Origin: Alphaproteobacteria bacterium
GTDB lineage: Bacteria; Pseudomonadota; Alphaproteobacteria; Reyranellales; Reyranellaceae
NCBI GenBank assembly: GCA_016869975.1
Contig: VGCZ01000005.1
Coordinates: 1 to 64,000 of the forward strand
DNA: 64,000 nucleotides
Direction of reading: 5' to 3'
A program made the position numbers and the translations under genes. A model generated the notes under the pieces. That model worked only from the letters and a program-made list of their open reading frames with translations. It made no database searches and was not told where the DNA came from. This document shows positions 8,618 through 16,625 of the stretch, piece by piece; position 1 is the stretch's first letter; every line of letters starts with the position of its first letter.

Positions 8618-11236
8618 ATGGCCAGCGCCGCCCGTTCGTATGCCGAGGTCGATTTCGACAACCGGCCCACGCTCAGCTTCTATCTCTCGGTCGGCCTGGT
8701 CGCCGGCGCGATCATCGCGCTGCAGATCGGCATCATGCGGCTGTTCTCGGTGGGCAGCTGGGCGCATTTCGGCTCGCTGGTGGTCAGCCTGGCGATGTTC
8801 GGCTTCGGCCTCACCAGCGCCATCATGTGCGTCGGCAAGACCTGGTTCGAGCGCCACTGGCGCGGCACGGTGAAGATCGCGCTGCTGCTGTTCGGGCCGA
8901 TGATGGTGGCCTCGAGCCTGATCGCGCAGCAGGTGCCGTTCAACGCCATCTTCCTGGTCTCCGATCCGATGCAGAAGTGGCGGTTGTTCGCCAACTTCAT
9001 GCTCTACTTCCTGCCGTTCCTGTGCGGCGCCTTCTATCTCGGCGTGGTGTTCCTCAAGGCGCAGAAAACCTTCAGCCGCGTGTACTTCGCCGACCTCGCC
9101 GGCTCCGGCGGCTGCGGCCTGATGTTCCTGCTGGCGATGTATGTCTTCACGCCCGAGGACCTCGTCATGGTGCCGCTGGCGCTGTGGCTGGTGGGCACCG
9201 TGCTGTGGTTCGTCGCCGTCGGCGACCGCCGAGGCGTCGTGCAGTCGCTGGTCGCCGCCGTGTTGGCGGTCGGCGCGCATTTCCTGCTGCCGGGCGCGCT
9301 GGGCATCCCCAAGCTGTTCGTGTCCGAGTACAAGGGCGTGTCCTACGCGCGCAACTTCCCCGACGCGCAGCGTGTCTACAAGACGACGTCGCCCTTCGGC
9401 TTCATGGAGGTCTATTCCTCCTCGTACCTGCACTTCGCACCGGGGCTCAGCGACAACGCCGGCTTCAACCTGCCGAAGATGCCGTCCAACGCCTATCTCG
9501 GCCTCTACCTCGATAGCGAGGGGCCGATCGGCGTGATGAAGGATCTGCCGGCCGACGAGATCGGCTATTTCCGCTTCCTGCCGATGTACTACCCCTATGT
9601 GCTGAAGAAGGACCCCGACGTCTTCGTCGTGCAGTTCGGTGGCGGCATCTCGACCAAGGTGGCGCTGCGCTCCGGCGCCAAGCGCGTGACGGTGGCCGAG
9701 GGCAATCCGATGCTGCTCAGGGCCTTCCTCGGCGACACGCCGTTGCGCTCCTTCACCAGCGACATCCTGCGCGAGAAGGGCGTCGAGGTGATCGACTATG
9801 ATGGTCGCCTCTACGCCGCCGGCACGACGCAGCGCTTCGACGTCGTCGACCTCAGCCTCGCCGATTCGGCTGGCCTGTCCTCGCCCGGCGGCTTCCCGAT
9901 CATCGAGAAGTTCGGCTACACGCGCGAGGCGATGCGCAACTACATGCGCGTGCTGAAGCCCGGTGGGCTGCTCTCGGTTACGCTGTGGAACAAGGAGGAG
10001 CCGCCGAAATCGGTGCTCAAGCTCTACGCCACCATGGTGGCGGCGGCCAAGGACATCGACGGCGGCGAGATCAAGGGTCGCTTCTTCGCGACCTCGACCT
10101 ATCTGTCGACCGCGACCGTGCTATACAAGCGCGGCGACTTCACGCCGGACGAGATCGACGCGCTGCGCAAGCACTCGCGCCTGATGTCGTTCGACGAGAT
10201 CTACTACCCCGGCATCGCCTACGACGACGGCCCGCGCGCCGAGACCCTGAAGGGTTACCGCGAGCAGTTCTTCGGCGACGGCACGCAGGACCCCGCCGGC
10301 AAGGAGCCGGATCCCGCGACGGCGGCGCCCGCCGCCGATGGCGCGGTACCCGTCGTGCCGGCGACGATCATGGGCCGCATCGCCTGGCAGCACCTGATCC
10401 ATGGCGGCTGGGACAAGATCGCCGACGCCTATGTCTTCGACACCCGCGTGCTGACCAACCACCAGCCGTACTTCGCCGCCTACATCAAGGTGAAGGATCT
10501 CTGGGCCTTCACCGACCGCCTCGAGACGGTGCAGGACGAGTGGGGCTACCTGCTGCTGTGGGCGACACTCGGCATCGCCGCGATCGCGGCGCTGTCGCTG
10601 GTGCTGTTTCCCGTCGTGTTCGGCTGGCGCACCATCTTCAGCCGATATCCCGGCAAGTTCGGCACGATGATCTACTTCCTGTGCCTGGGGCTGGGCTACA
10701 TCATCGTCGAAGTCGGCATGATCAGCCACTTCATCCTGGCGCTCAGCAACCCGACGGTCTCCGCCTCGGTGCTGATCACCGGCATGCTGGTGTTCTCCGG
10801 CCTCGGCAGTTTCGTGTCTGAACGCTACCTCGACCGCGCCCGGTCGGTGATGCCCAAGGTGTTTCTCACCATCGGCGTGATGCTGACGGGCTACGCCTTC
10901 CTGCTCGATCCGGTGCTCGATGTCATCGGCACGTGGCCATATCCGCTGCGCATCGTCGCCTGCCTGGCGCTGATCTTCCCGCCAGCGTTCCTGATGGGCT
11001 TCCCGATGCCGATGGCGATGACCACGCTGGGCCGGCTCGGCAAGGATCACATGTTCCTGTGGGCCTGGGGCATCAACGGCAGCTTCTCGGTGCTGGGCGC
11101 GGCCCTGGTGCCGATCGTCTCGACCTCGTTCGGCCTGCCGGCCGTCGTGCTGGTCGGCGCCGCCGCCTATGTCGTGGCGTGGCCGGCGTTCTACCGCGTG
11201 CTGCTGCCGCTGCCTGGGCGGCCGGCGGCCGCGTGA
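8618..11236 (+). CDS. Polytopic membrane protein with spermidine-synthase-like (SAM-fold) central domain
   Basis: A large protein of 872 residues in three parts. The first 230 residues hold about six membrane helices, and the middle (roughly 330-530) is a Rossmann/SAM-fold domain resembling spermidine synthases. That domain shows VFVVQFGGGISTKVAL near residue 333, then VTVAEGNPMLLRAF, FDVVDLSLADSAGL and the late YMRVLKPGGLLSVTLWN. The last 240 residues again form several membrane helices (LGLGYIIVEVGMISHFI, FPPAFLMGFPMPMAMTTLG). Similar membrane SpeE-like proteins are common but uncharacterised; the aminopropyl-transfer role is not assured and the acceptor site cannot be verified. It follows the exported PCMT-like gene by 123 bases and is 4 bases from the next gene. 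Confidence 0.75.
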   Translation: MASAARSYAEVDFDNRPTLSFYLSVGLVAGAIIALQIGIMRLFSVGSWAHFGSLVVSLAMFGFGLTSAIMCVGKTWFERHWRGTVKIALLLFGPMMVASSLIAQQVPFNAIFLVSDPMQKWRLFANFMLYFLPFLCGAFYLGVVFLKAQKTFSRVYFADLAGSGGCGLMFLLAMYVFTPEDLVMVPLALWLVGTVLWFVAVGDRRGVVQSLVAAVLAVGAHFLLPGALGIPKLFVSEYKGVSYARNFPDAQRVYKTTSPFGFMEVYSSSYLHFAPGLSDNAGFNLPKMPSNAYLGLYLDSEGPIGVMKDLPADEIGYFRFLPMYYPYVLKKDPDVFVVQFGGGISTKVALRSGAKRVTVAEGNPMLLRAFLGDTPLRSFTSDILREKGVEVIDYDGRLYAAGTTQRFDVVDLSLADSAGLSSPGGFPIIEKFGYTREAMRNYMRVLKPGGLLSVTLWNKEEPPKSVLKLYATMVAAAKDIDGGEIKGRFFATSTYLSTATVLYKRGDFTPDEIDALRKHSRLMSFDEIYYPGIAYDDGPRAETLKGYREQFFGDGTQDPAGKEPDPATAAPAADGAVPVVPATIMGRIAWQHLIHGGWDKIADAYVFDTRVLTNHQPYFAAYIKVKDLWAFTDRLETVQDEWGYLLLWATLGIAAIAALSLVLFPVVFGWRTIFSRYPGKFGTMIYFLCLGLGYIIVEVGMISHFILALSNPTVSASVLITGMLVFSGLGSFVSERYLDRARSVMPKVFLTIGVMLTGYAFLLDPVLDVIGTWPYPLRIVACLALIFPPAFLMGFPMPMAMTTLGRLGKDHMFLWAWGINGSFSVLGAALVPIVSTSFGLPAVVLVGAAAYVVAWPAFYRVLLPLPGRPAAA

Positions 11237-11240
11237 CGCC

Positions 11241-12356
11241 ATGGCGGCGCGCAAGCGACGCGCGCTGATCGCGGCCACCGCCGGCCTGCTCGCCAGTGGG
11301 CTGGCCGGGCGCGCGTTCGCGCAATACCTTACGCCGCCCCCCGCCAAGCCGCCCGCCCCCGCGCCGATGAAACCACCCGCAAAAACGCCTCCGGCCGATC
11401 CCCTGGCGATCGTCAGGTCGGCGGTGGTGCGCATGCAGTCCTTCAGCCACGGGCCGTTCCCCTACACGGGGCCGGCCGAGGACGGACGCACGCCGTTCTT
11501 CGACGTGGTCGACCCGCTGAAACGGCGCGGCCGTCGCACGGCCTCGGGCGACGTGCTGCTGGAGGGCGTCACCTACAGCGACGATCGCGCGCTGATGTAC
11601 GTGCCGGCGGGCTTCGATCCGCGCCGACCGGCGCTGATCGTGCTGTTCTTCCACGGTCACGGCTCGATCATCGAGCGCACGGTGATGACCGATACCGACT
11701 TGCCGCGCCAGCTTACCGAGTCGGGCGCCAACGCGGTGCTGGTGGCGCCGCAATTCGCCTACGACGCCGCCGATTCAAGCCCGGGTAAGTTCCTGCGACC
11801 CGGTGCTTTCGCCCGCTTTGTCGACGAGTCGGCGACCAAGCTGGCGCGCCTGCTGACGCCGCAAGGCGCCGACCTCAGGCGCCTGTCCGGCGTCTTCAAC
11901 CAGGCGCCCGTGCTGCTGGTGGCGTTCAGCGGCGGCTACAAGCCGGCGGCCTACGCGCTGGCGCGCGGTGGCGCCGCGCATCGCATCCACGGTGTGGCGC
12001 TGCTCGACGCGCTGTACGACGAGGAGGACAAGTTCGCGACGTGGTTCGCCGACGCGCGGAAGAGCGGCTTCCTCATCAGCCTGTTCACCGAATCGACGGC
12101 GGCCAACCAGACGAAACTGCGCGACCTGCTGGCAAAGCGTCGCATCGCCAGCAGCTCATCGCTGCCGGCGAGCCTGTCGCGCGGCACCGCGGCTTTCGTC
12201 GCCGCCGGTGGCATCGATCGTCACGCGCGTTTCGTGCTCGAAGGCCCACCGCGCGATCCGGTCAAGGCGATCCTGGCGGCGATCCCGGGCTATCGCATGA
12301 AGCCCGAGCTGCCGCCGGCGAAGCCGCCCGCCGGCAAGCCGACGGCCAGGCGTTAG
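11241..12356 (+). CDS. Secreted alpha/beta-hydrolase-like protein, function unknown
   Basis: A 371-residue protein beginning at the ATG 4 bases after the membrane SpeE-like gene. The N-terminus is a signal peptide ([18 protein letters not shown], cleavage near GRAFAQ), followed by a Pro-rich linker ([15 protein letters not shown]) and a folded domain. Segment [11 protein letters not shown] near residue 133 resembles an alpha/beta hydrolase oxyanion region, and [17 protein letters not shown] near residue 222 resembles a Ser nucleophile elbow (SGG rather than a full G-x-S-x-G). The C-terminus is again Pro/Lys rich ([14 protein letters not shown]). Catalysis is unproved. Its stop overlaps the stop of the convergent helicase gene by four bases. 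Confidence 0.65.
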   Translation: MAARKRRALIAATAGLLASGLAGRAFAQYLTPPPAKPPAPAPMKPPAKTPPADPLAIVRSAVVRMQSFSHGPFPYTGPAEDGRTPFFDVVDPLKRRGRRTASGDVLLEGVTYSDDRALMYVPAGFDPRRPALIVLFFHGHGSIIERTVMTDTDLPRQLTESGANAVLVAPQFAYDAADSSPGKFLRPGAFARFVDESATKLARLLTPQGADLRRLSGVFNQAPVLLVAFSGGYKPAAYALARGGAAHRIHGVALLDALYDEEDKFATWFADARKSGFLISLFTESTAANQTKLRDLLAKRRIASSSSLPASLSRGTAAFVAAGGIDRHARFVLEGPPRDPVKAILAAIPGYRMKPELPPAKPPAGKPTARR

Positions 12357-13891
12357 CGCGGGCGACCGCTGTCGCGGCGGCGCTCGTCGCCGCGCATGAA
12401 GCCCATGCCGCCCAACGGATGGCCGCCCTCGCGACGCGGCGGGTGATTGCCGTCGCGGTGGTGATGGGTCCGCTCGCCTTGGGCGTGCTCGCCACGCTCG
12501 TGGCGCTCCGGGCGACCATGCTTGTGGCCATGCTGGTGCGGATGGCCGTGCTTGGCGTGGCTATTGCCGTCGCGGTGGTGATGCGCCCGCTCGCCCTGGG
12601 CGTGCTCGCCGCGCGGCGCGTCGGCACGCTCGTGCCGCTCCGGCCGGCCATGCCGGTGGCCTTGCTGGGTATGGCCGTTGTGGGGACGCTGATGCTGCGG
12701 ACGCTTCTTCTGCGGCGGGCGGTGACCCTGCTCGCGCGCGCCCGGCTCGGGCGCCGGCACCGGGGCGCCGTCGCGGTCGGTACGCGCGATGGTCATGCGG
12801 ATTGTGCGCTCGATGTCACGCAGATAGGCGCGCTCCTCGTGGTCGCAGAACGAGATCGCGATGCCGGCGGCACCGGCGCGCGCCGTGCGGCCGATGCGAT
12901 GCACGTAGCTCTCGGGGATGTTCGGCAGGTCGAAATTGACGACGTGCGTGACGCCATCGACGTCGATGCCGCGGGCGGCGATGTCGGTGGCGATCAGGGC
13001 GCGGCAGTCGCCGTCGCGGAAGCCGCGCAGCGCGCGCTCGCGCTGGCCCTGGCTCTTGTTGCCGTGGATCGCGGCCGATTCGATGCCGGCGCCGGCGAGG
13101 TAGCGCACGACCTTGTCGGCGCCGTGCTTGGTGCGGGTGAAGACCAGCACGCGTCGCATCGACTCGTCGCGCAGCAGCTCGACCAGCATCTCGCGCTTCT
13201 GCGCCGTCTCCAGCAGGATCACGCGCTGCTCGACCTTCTCGACGGTCGTGGCGACCGGCGTGACGGCGACGCGCGCCGGATCGGTCAGCAGGTCGTCGGC
13301 CAGCGCCCCGATCTCCGTCGGCATGGTGGCCGAGAAAAACAGGTTCTGGCGCTTGGCCGGCAGGGCCTTCACCAGTCGGCGGATCGGCACGATGAAGCCG
13401 AGGTCGAGCATCTGGTCGGCCTCGTCGAGGACGAAGATCTCGACCAGGTCGAGCCGCGCCGTGCGCTGCTCCAGGTGGTCGATCAGGCGGCCCGGCGTGG
13501 CGACGAGGATGTCGACGCCGCCCTGCAGGGCGCGGGTCTGCGGCCCGTAGCTGACGCCGCCGAAGACCGTCGCCACCGACAGGCGCAGGAAACGGCCGTA
13601 GACGCGGAAGCTCTCGGCGATCTGACTCGCCAGCTCGCGCGTCGGGCTGAGGATCAGGGCGCGGCAGCCGCCACGCGGCGCGCGCTTCGGATCGGCGGCG
13701 AGACGCTGCAGGATCGGCAGCGCGAAGGCCGCGGTCTTGCCGGTGCCGGTCTGGGCGATGCCCAGCAGGTCGCGGCCGGCGGCGACGTGTGGGATGGCCT
13801 GCGCCTGGATCGGCGTGGGCGTGGTGTAGCCCTCGGCCGCCAACGCGCGCAACAGCGGCTCGGCGAGACCAAGGTCGGTGAAGTTCGTCAC
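12353..13891 (-). CDS. DEAD-box ATP-dependent RNA helicase (RhlE-like) with His-rich tail
   Basis: ATP-dependent RNA helicase of 512 residues. All core motifs are visible: Q motif around Gln29 ([11 protein letters not shown]), Walker A AQTGTGKT (46-53), [20 protein letters not shown] at 156-159, [23 protein letters not shown] and [10 protein letters not shown]. The start is taken at the GTG at 13891 because [17 protein letters not shown] is the usual N-terminus of this family and GAGAAAG lies eight bases upstream; a second GTG at 13918 would add nine residues. After about residue 389 the protein turns into a His/Arg/Gly-rich tail with an internal duplication. Likely roles are RNA remodelling in ribosome assembly or decay. 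It converges with the preceding hydrolase-like gene. Confidence 0.94.
   Translation of the reverse strand: MTNFTDLGLAEPLLRALAAEGYTTPTPIQAQAIPHVAAGRDLLGIAQTGTGKTAAFALPILQRLAADPKRAPRGGCRALILSPTRELASQIAESFRVYGRFLRLSVATVFGGVSYGPQTRALQGGVDILVATPGRLIDHLEQRTARLDLVEIFVLDEADQMLDLGFIVPIRRLVKALPAKRQNLFFSATMPTEIGALADDLLTDPARVAVTPVATTVEKVEQRVILLETAQKREMLVELLRDESMRRVLVFTRTKHGADKVVRYLAGAGIESAAIHGNKSQGQRERALRGFRDGDCRALIATDIAARGIDVDGVTHVVNFDLPNIPESYVHRIGRTARAGAAGIAISFCDHEERAYLRDIERTIRMTIARTDRDGAPVPAPEPGAREQGHRPPQKKRPQHQRPHNGHTQQGHRHGRPERHERADAPRGEHAQGERAHHHRDGNSHAKHGHPHQHGHKHGRPERHERGEHAQGERTHHHRDGNHPPRREGGHPLGGMGFMRGDERRRDSGRPR
12446..12652 (-). repeat. In-gene duplication encoding the His-rich helicase tail
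   Basis: Two copies of a coding repeat. The first covers 12563-12652 (residues 414-443, HGRPERHER...HHHRDGN) and the second 12446-12520 (residues 458-482), which lacks five residues (ADAPR) present in the first. Their 3' halves are 117 bases apart and nearly identical, for example GCCGTCGCGGTGGTGATG in both on the plus strand. The spacer encodes [14 protein letters not shown]. This looks like a local tandem duplication of a disordered tail. Confidence 0.85.
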
Positions 13892-14161
13892 TAGATATAC
13901 TTTCTCAAACGCGACCACCGGCCCACGCGACCGATTCGGTCGGCGCGGATCGTTCCGGTGGAACTTTCGATAGACGCCCTGCGTGTCAGGCGGCTGGCTT
14001 CTTGATTGTTTGTACCCAGCTGGACGGCCGATAAACGTCGGCGCTCACGCGGCTGAATGCTCAAGGCTGCTGAGGCAGCGGCGTGCTTCTCTCACGTCGC
14101 GTGTGTCGGGTCAAGCGACCCGCCGTCGCGGGCCTGGCCGCGAGCGGCTATCATGTCGGGC

Positions 14162-15472
14162 ATGAACGCGCTCCATGTCTCCGCGCCGTGGTGGAAGCCC
14201 GATAGCGGCCGCACGCTCTCGATCCGCGGCGGTCGACCGCTCGGCGGTACATACCCGGTCAGCGGCGCCAAGAACGCCGCGCTGCCGCTGATGGTCTCGG
14301 CCCTGCTGACGCCCCACCTCGTGACCCTGCACAACCTGCCGGCCAATCTCGACGTCGCCGTGCTATCGGCGCTGCTGCAGCGACTGGGCGCCGGGCTGAG
14401 CTGGTCAACGGGCGCGTCGGGCTTGTCACTGACCGTCTGCGCCGATCGCGTGCACGCCGAGAAGATCGATCGCGAGCTGGTGGCGCGCATGCGCGCCTCG
14501 GTGCTGCTGCTGGGTGCCGTGCTGGCGCGCTGCGGCGAGGCCAGCCTGCCGCTGCCCGGCGGCGACGCCATCGGCCTGCGCGGCATCGACTTCCACATCG
14601 CCGGGCTGCGCGCCATGGGCGCCGCCATCGAGCTCGAGGGTGGCATGATCCACGCCCGCGCGCCGCGTGGCCTGCGCGGCGCCGAGATCGCGTTGCCGCT
14701 GCCGTCGGTGGGCGCGACCGAGAATCTGCTGTTGGCCGCCGTGCTGGCGCGGGGCCGCACGGTGATCCGCAACGCCGCACGCGAGCCGGAGGTCACAGAC
14801 CTCGCGACCTGCCTGATCGCCATGGGCGCGCGCATTGACGGCCTCGACACGCATGTGCTGACCGTCGAGGGCGGCGCGCCGCTCGCAGGCGCGGTGCACA
14901 CGGTGATGCCCGACCGCATCGAGATTGGCACGCTCGCCTGCGCTGCGGCGATCACCGATGGCGCGCTGACTTTGGCGAACGCGCGTCTTGATCTGCTGGG
15001 CGCCGCCGGGCCGCTGCTGCGGGCGGCCGGCGTCGAGCTGGAGACGATCGAGGGCGGCGCGGTCGCGCGCCGCGCGGCTGGTGGCCTCGTCGGTGTCGAT
15101 TTCACCACGCAGCCCTATCCCGGCTTCGCCACCGACCTTCAGGCGCCGGTCATGGCGCTGATGACCACGGCGCGCGGCGCCAGCGCCATCACCGAGACGA
15201 TTTTCGAGCAGCGCTTCCGTCACGTCGACGAGCTGCGACGCATGGGCGCCAACATCATCGTCCGTGGGCGTACCGCGCTGGTGCGCGGCGTGCCTGGCCT
15301 GGGAGGCGCCGCCGTCACCGGCGGCGACGTGCGCGCCGCCGCCGCGCTGGTGATCGCCGGCCTGGGCGCGCGCGGCGAGACTGTGCTCGACGGTCTCGAC
15401 CATCTCGACCGTGGTTACGACGGCATAACCGCCAAGCTCAAGGCCTGCGGCGCCGACATCACGCGCGCCTAA
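14162..15472 (+). CDS. murA: UDP-N-acetylglucosamine 1-carboxyvinyltransferase (MurA), Asp-type
   Basis: First committed enzyme of peptidoglycan synthesis, transferring enolpyruvate from PEP to UDP-GlcNAc in the cytoplasm; 436 residues from the ATG at 14162 (an ATG at 14153 is the alternative). Family landmarks are present: SGAKNAALP with the catalytic Lys-Asn pair, VGATENLLLAAVLA, MPDRIEIGTLACAAAI, the YPGFATDLQAP Asp region, GGDVRAAAALVIAG and LDHLDRGYDGI. The active-site loop reads LPGGDAIGLRGID, where the usual catalytic Cys (Cys115 in E. coli) is Asp, codon 14564-14566. Asp-type MurA enzymes are active but not alkylated by fosfomycin. Whether this is the only MurA of the genome cannot be told from the window. 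Confidence 0.93.
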   Translation: MNALHVSAPWWKPDSGRTLSIRGGRPLGGTYPVSGAKNAALPLMVSALLTPHLVTLHNLPANLDVAVLSALLQRLGAGLSWSTGASGLSLTVCADRVHAEKIDRELVARMRASVLLLGAVLARCGEASLPLPGGDAIGLRGIDFHIAGLRAMGAAIELEGGMIHARAPRGLRGAEIALPLPSVGATENLLLAAVLARGRTVIRNAAREPEVTDLATCLIAMGARIDGLDTHVLTVEGGAPLAGAVHTVMPDRIEIGTLACAAAITDGALTLANARLDLLGAAGPLLRAAGVELETIEGGAVARRAAGGLVGVDFTTQPYPGFATDLQAPVMALMTTARGASAITETIFEQRFRHVDELRRMGANIIVRGRTALVRGVPGLGGAAVTGGDVRAAAALVIAGLGARGETVLDGLDHLDRGYDGITAKLKACGADITRA

Positions 15473-15490
15473 CGCACGGTCAGACGCATC

Positions 15491-15556
15491 TGTCATCCCG
15501 AGCGCAGCGAGGGATCCAAGCATGCCACTAGATCCCTCGCTGCGCTCAGGATGACA
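15491..15556. repeat. Palindromic dispersed repeat, family 1, full copy
   Basis: Arms at 15491-15516 and 15531-15556 are complementary at 25 of 26 positions around a 14-base loop. The core AGCGCAGCGAGGGATC is shared with the copies at 29000, 46412 and 62970. It lies between the convergent murA and DinB-like genes and could form a strong hairpin in either transcript, so it may also serve as a bidirectional terminator. Confidence 0.85.
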
Positions 15557-15569
15557 GGGAGGTGTCGCC

Positions 15570-16112
15570 CTAGCGCTCCGGTAGCCCGAGCGCGCGCAAC
15601 TCGTCGCGGCGCAGCGCCAGCTCGTCGCGCATGAAGAACTCGTCGAGCTGTGGCGGCTTCACCGAGGTGCCCGACAGCATCGCGTGCGCCTGGCCACGAT
15701 GGTGGATCTGGTGGACGAAGAGGTGGGTCAGCACGTCCTCGACGCGCTCGACCGGTGCCTCGCGGCCGCGCCGCTTCATCACCACGGGAATCGCCAATCT
15801 GTCATCGGTCAGGCCGTCGCAGAAGGCCAGCAGACGTCGGTCGCTGGCGCGCTGCGCGGCGTCTAGCGCGGCGAAGTCCTCATGTGGCACGAAGGCATAG
15901 GCGCGCTCGACGGCCGCCTCCCGCAAATCCTCCAGCGAGTCGATGTAATAGCCGTCGACCATCAGGATGTGGTTCAGCGTGGCGCGGATCGAGGGGAAGA
16001 AGCTCGTGCGCTCCGCCGCGTACTCGGCCGGGCTCAGCCTGGCGCAGGCGTTCAGCAGCCGGTGGTTCGACCAGGCGTTGTTGCGGGCCATGGCGCGCAA
16101 GTGCTCGATCAC
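15570..16112 (-). CDS. DinB-family putative metal-dependent hydrolase
   Basis: A 180-residue member of the DinB/YfiT-like four-helix-bundle superfamily. It begins with MIEHLRAMARNNAWSNHRLL, typical of the family. The His residues that would bind a divalent metal are visible: His in LNHILMVDGYY near residue 48 and two in LFVHQIHHRGQAHAML near residues 132-136. Some family members act as thiol-dependent transferases or detoxification enzymes; many are DNA-damage induced, but the reaction here is unknown. Its ATG overlaps the stop of the upstream ogt gene by four bases (ATGA), so the two are translationally coupled and may share a role in repair or detoxification. Confidence 0.88.
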   Translation of the reverse strand: MIEHLRAMARNNAWSNHRLLNACARLSPAEYAAERTSFFPSIRATLNHILMVDGYYIDSLEDLREAAVERAYAFVPHEDFAALDAAQRASDRRLLAFCDGLTDDRLAIPVVMKRRGREAPVERVEDVLTHLFVHQIHHRGQAHAMLSGTSVKPPQLDEFFMRDELALRRDELRALGLPER

Positions 16113-16588
16113 AACAGCAACGCTCCCTCGAAGGCCAGCAGCTTGCGCTTGGTCTCCGTGCCGCCCCGCCCGCTATAGCCGCCCATCTTGCCGCCGGCCG
16201 CCATTACCCTGTGGCACGGGATGATCACCGGTATGGGGTTGGCGCCGCAGGCCTTGCCGATGTCGCGGGCGTCACCTTGGCGGGGGTCTTTGCCCACCGC
16301 TGCGGTCATTTCGCCATAGGTCATGGTCCCGCCATAGGGGATCTTGCACATGACCTGCCATATCTGCTTCTCTGCCGGCGTACCTTTGGGCAGCAGGGGC
16401 AGGTCGAAGACCTTCAGCTTGCGGTCGAAATAGGCGCGCAGCTGGCGCCGCGCCTCCTCGACGATGGGATCGCCATCGGGGATCAGCGGGTCGCCGGTAT
16501 TTGGCGCGATCCACCGGACCTTGGTGATGGCGCCGCCATCGCCCTCGACCGACAGCCGGCCAACGGGGGTATCGAGATAGGCCGTCAT
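16109..16588 (-). CDS. ogt: Methylated-DNA-protein cysteine methyltransferase (Ogt type)
   Basis: Suicide repair protein of 159 residues that moves methyl groups from O6-methylguanine in DNA to its own cysteine. The active-site motif is IPVIIPCHRVMAAGG with acceptor Cys125. IWQVMCKIPYGGTMTYGEMTAAVG is the helix-turn-helix DNA-binding part and GGYSGRGGTETKRKLLAFEG the conserved C-terminus. The length fits the short Ogt type without the Ada N-terminal regulatory domain. It is the first gene of a two-gene unit with the DinB-like gene, overlapping by four bases, and is transcribed away from the lipase-like gene 37 bases upstream. Confidence 0.92.
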   Translation of the reverse strand: MTAYLDTPVGRLSVEGDGGAITKVRWIAPNTGDPLIPDGDPIVEEARRQLRAYFDRKLKVFDLPLLPKGTPAEKQIWQVMCKIPYGGTMTYGEMTAAVGKDPRQGDARDIGKACGANPIPVIIPCHRVMAAGGKMGGYSGRGGTETKRKLLAFEGALLL

Positions 16589-16625
16589 GGGGTCACGCTA
16601 GCCCCGGCGACCGCGATTTGCCAAC

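Noticed and set aside
12446-12652. The regular spacing in the helicase tail as a CRISPR-like or VNTR array
   Set aside because: There are only two units, in frame and coding. It is better described as a protein-tail duplication.
12041-13894. A 617-codon plus-strand frame opposite the helicase
   Set aside because: The minus strand holds all DEAD-box motifs. The plus frame is a shadow that continues past the end of the hydrolase-like gene.
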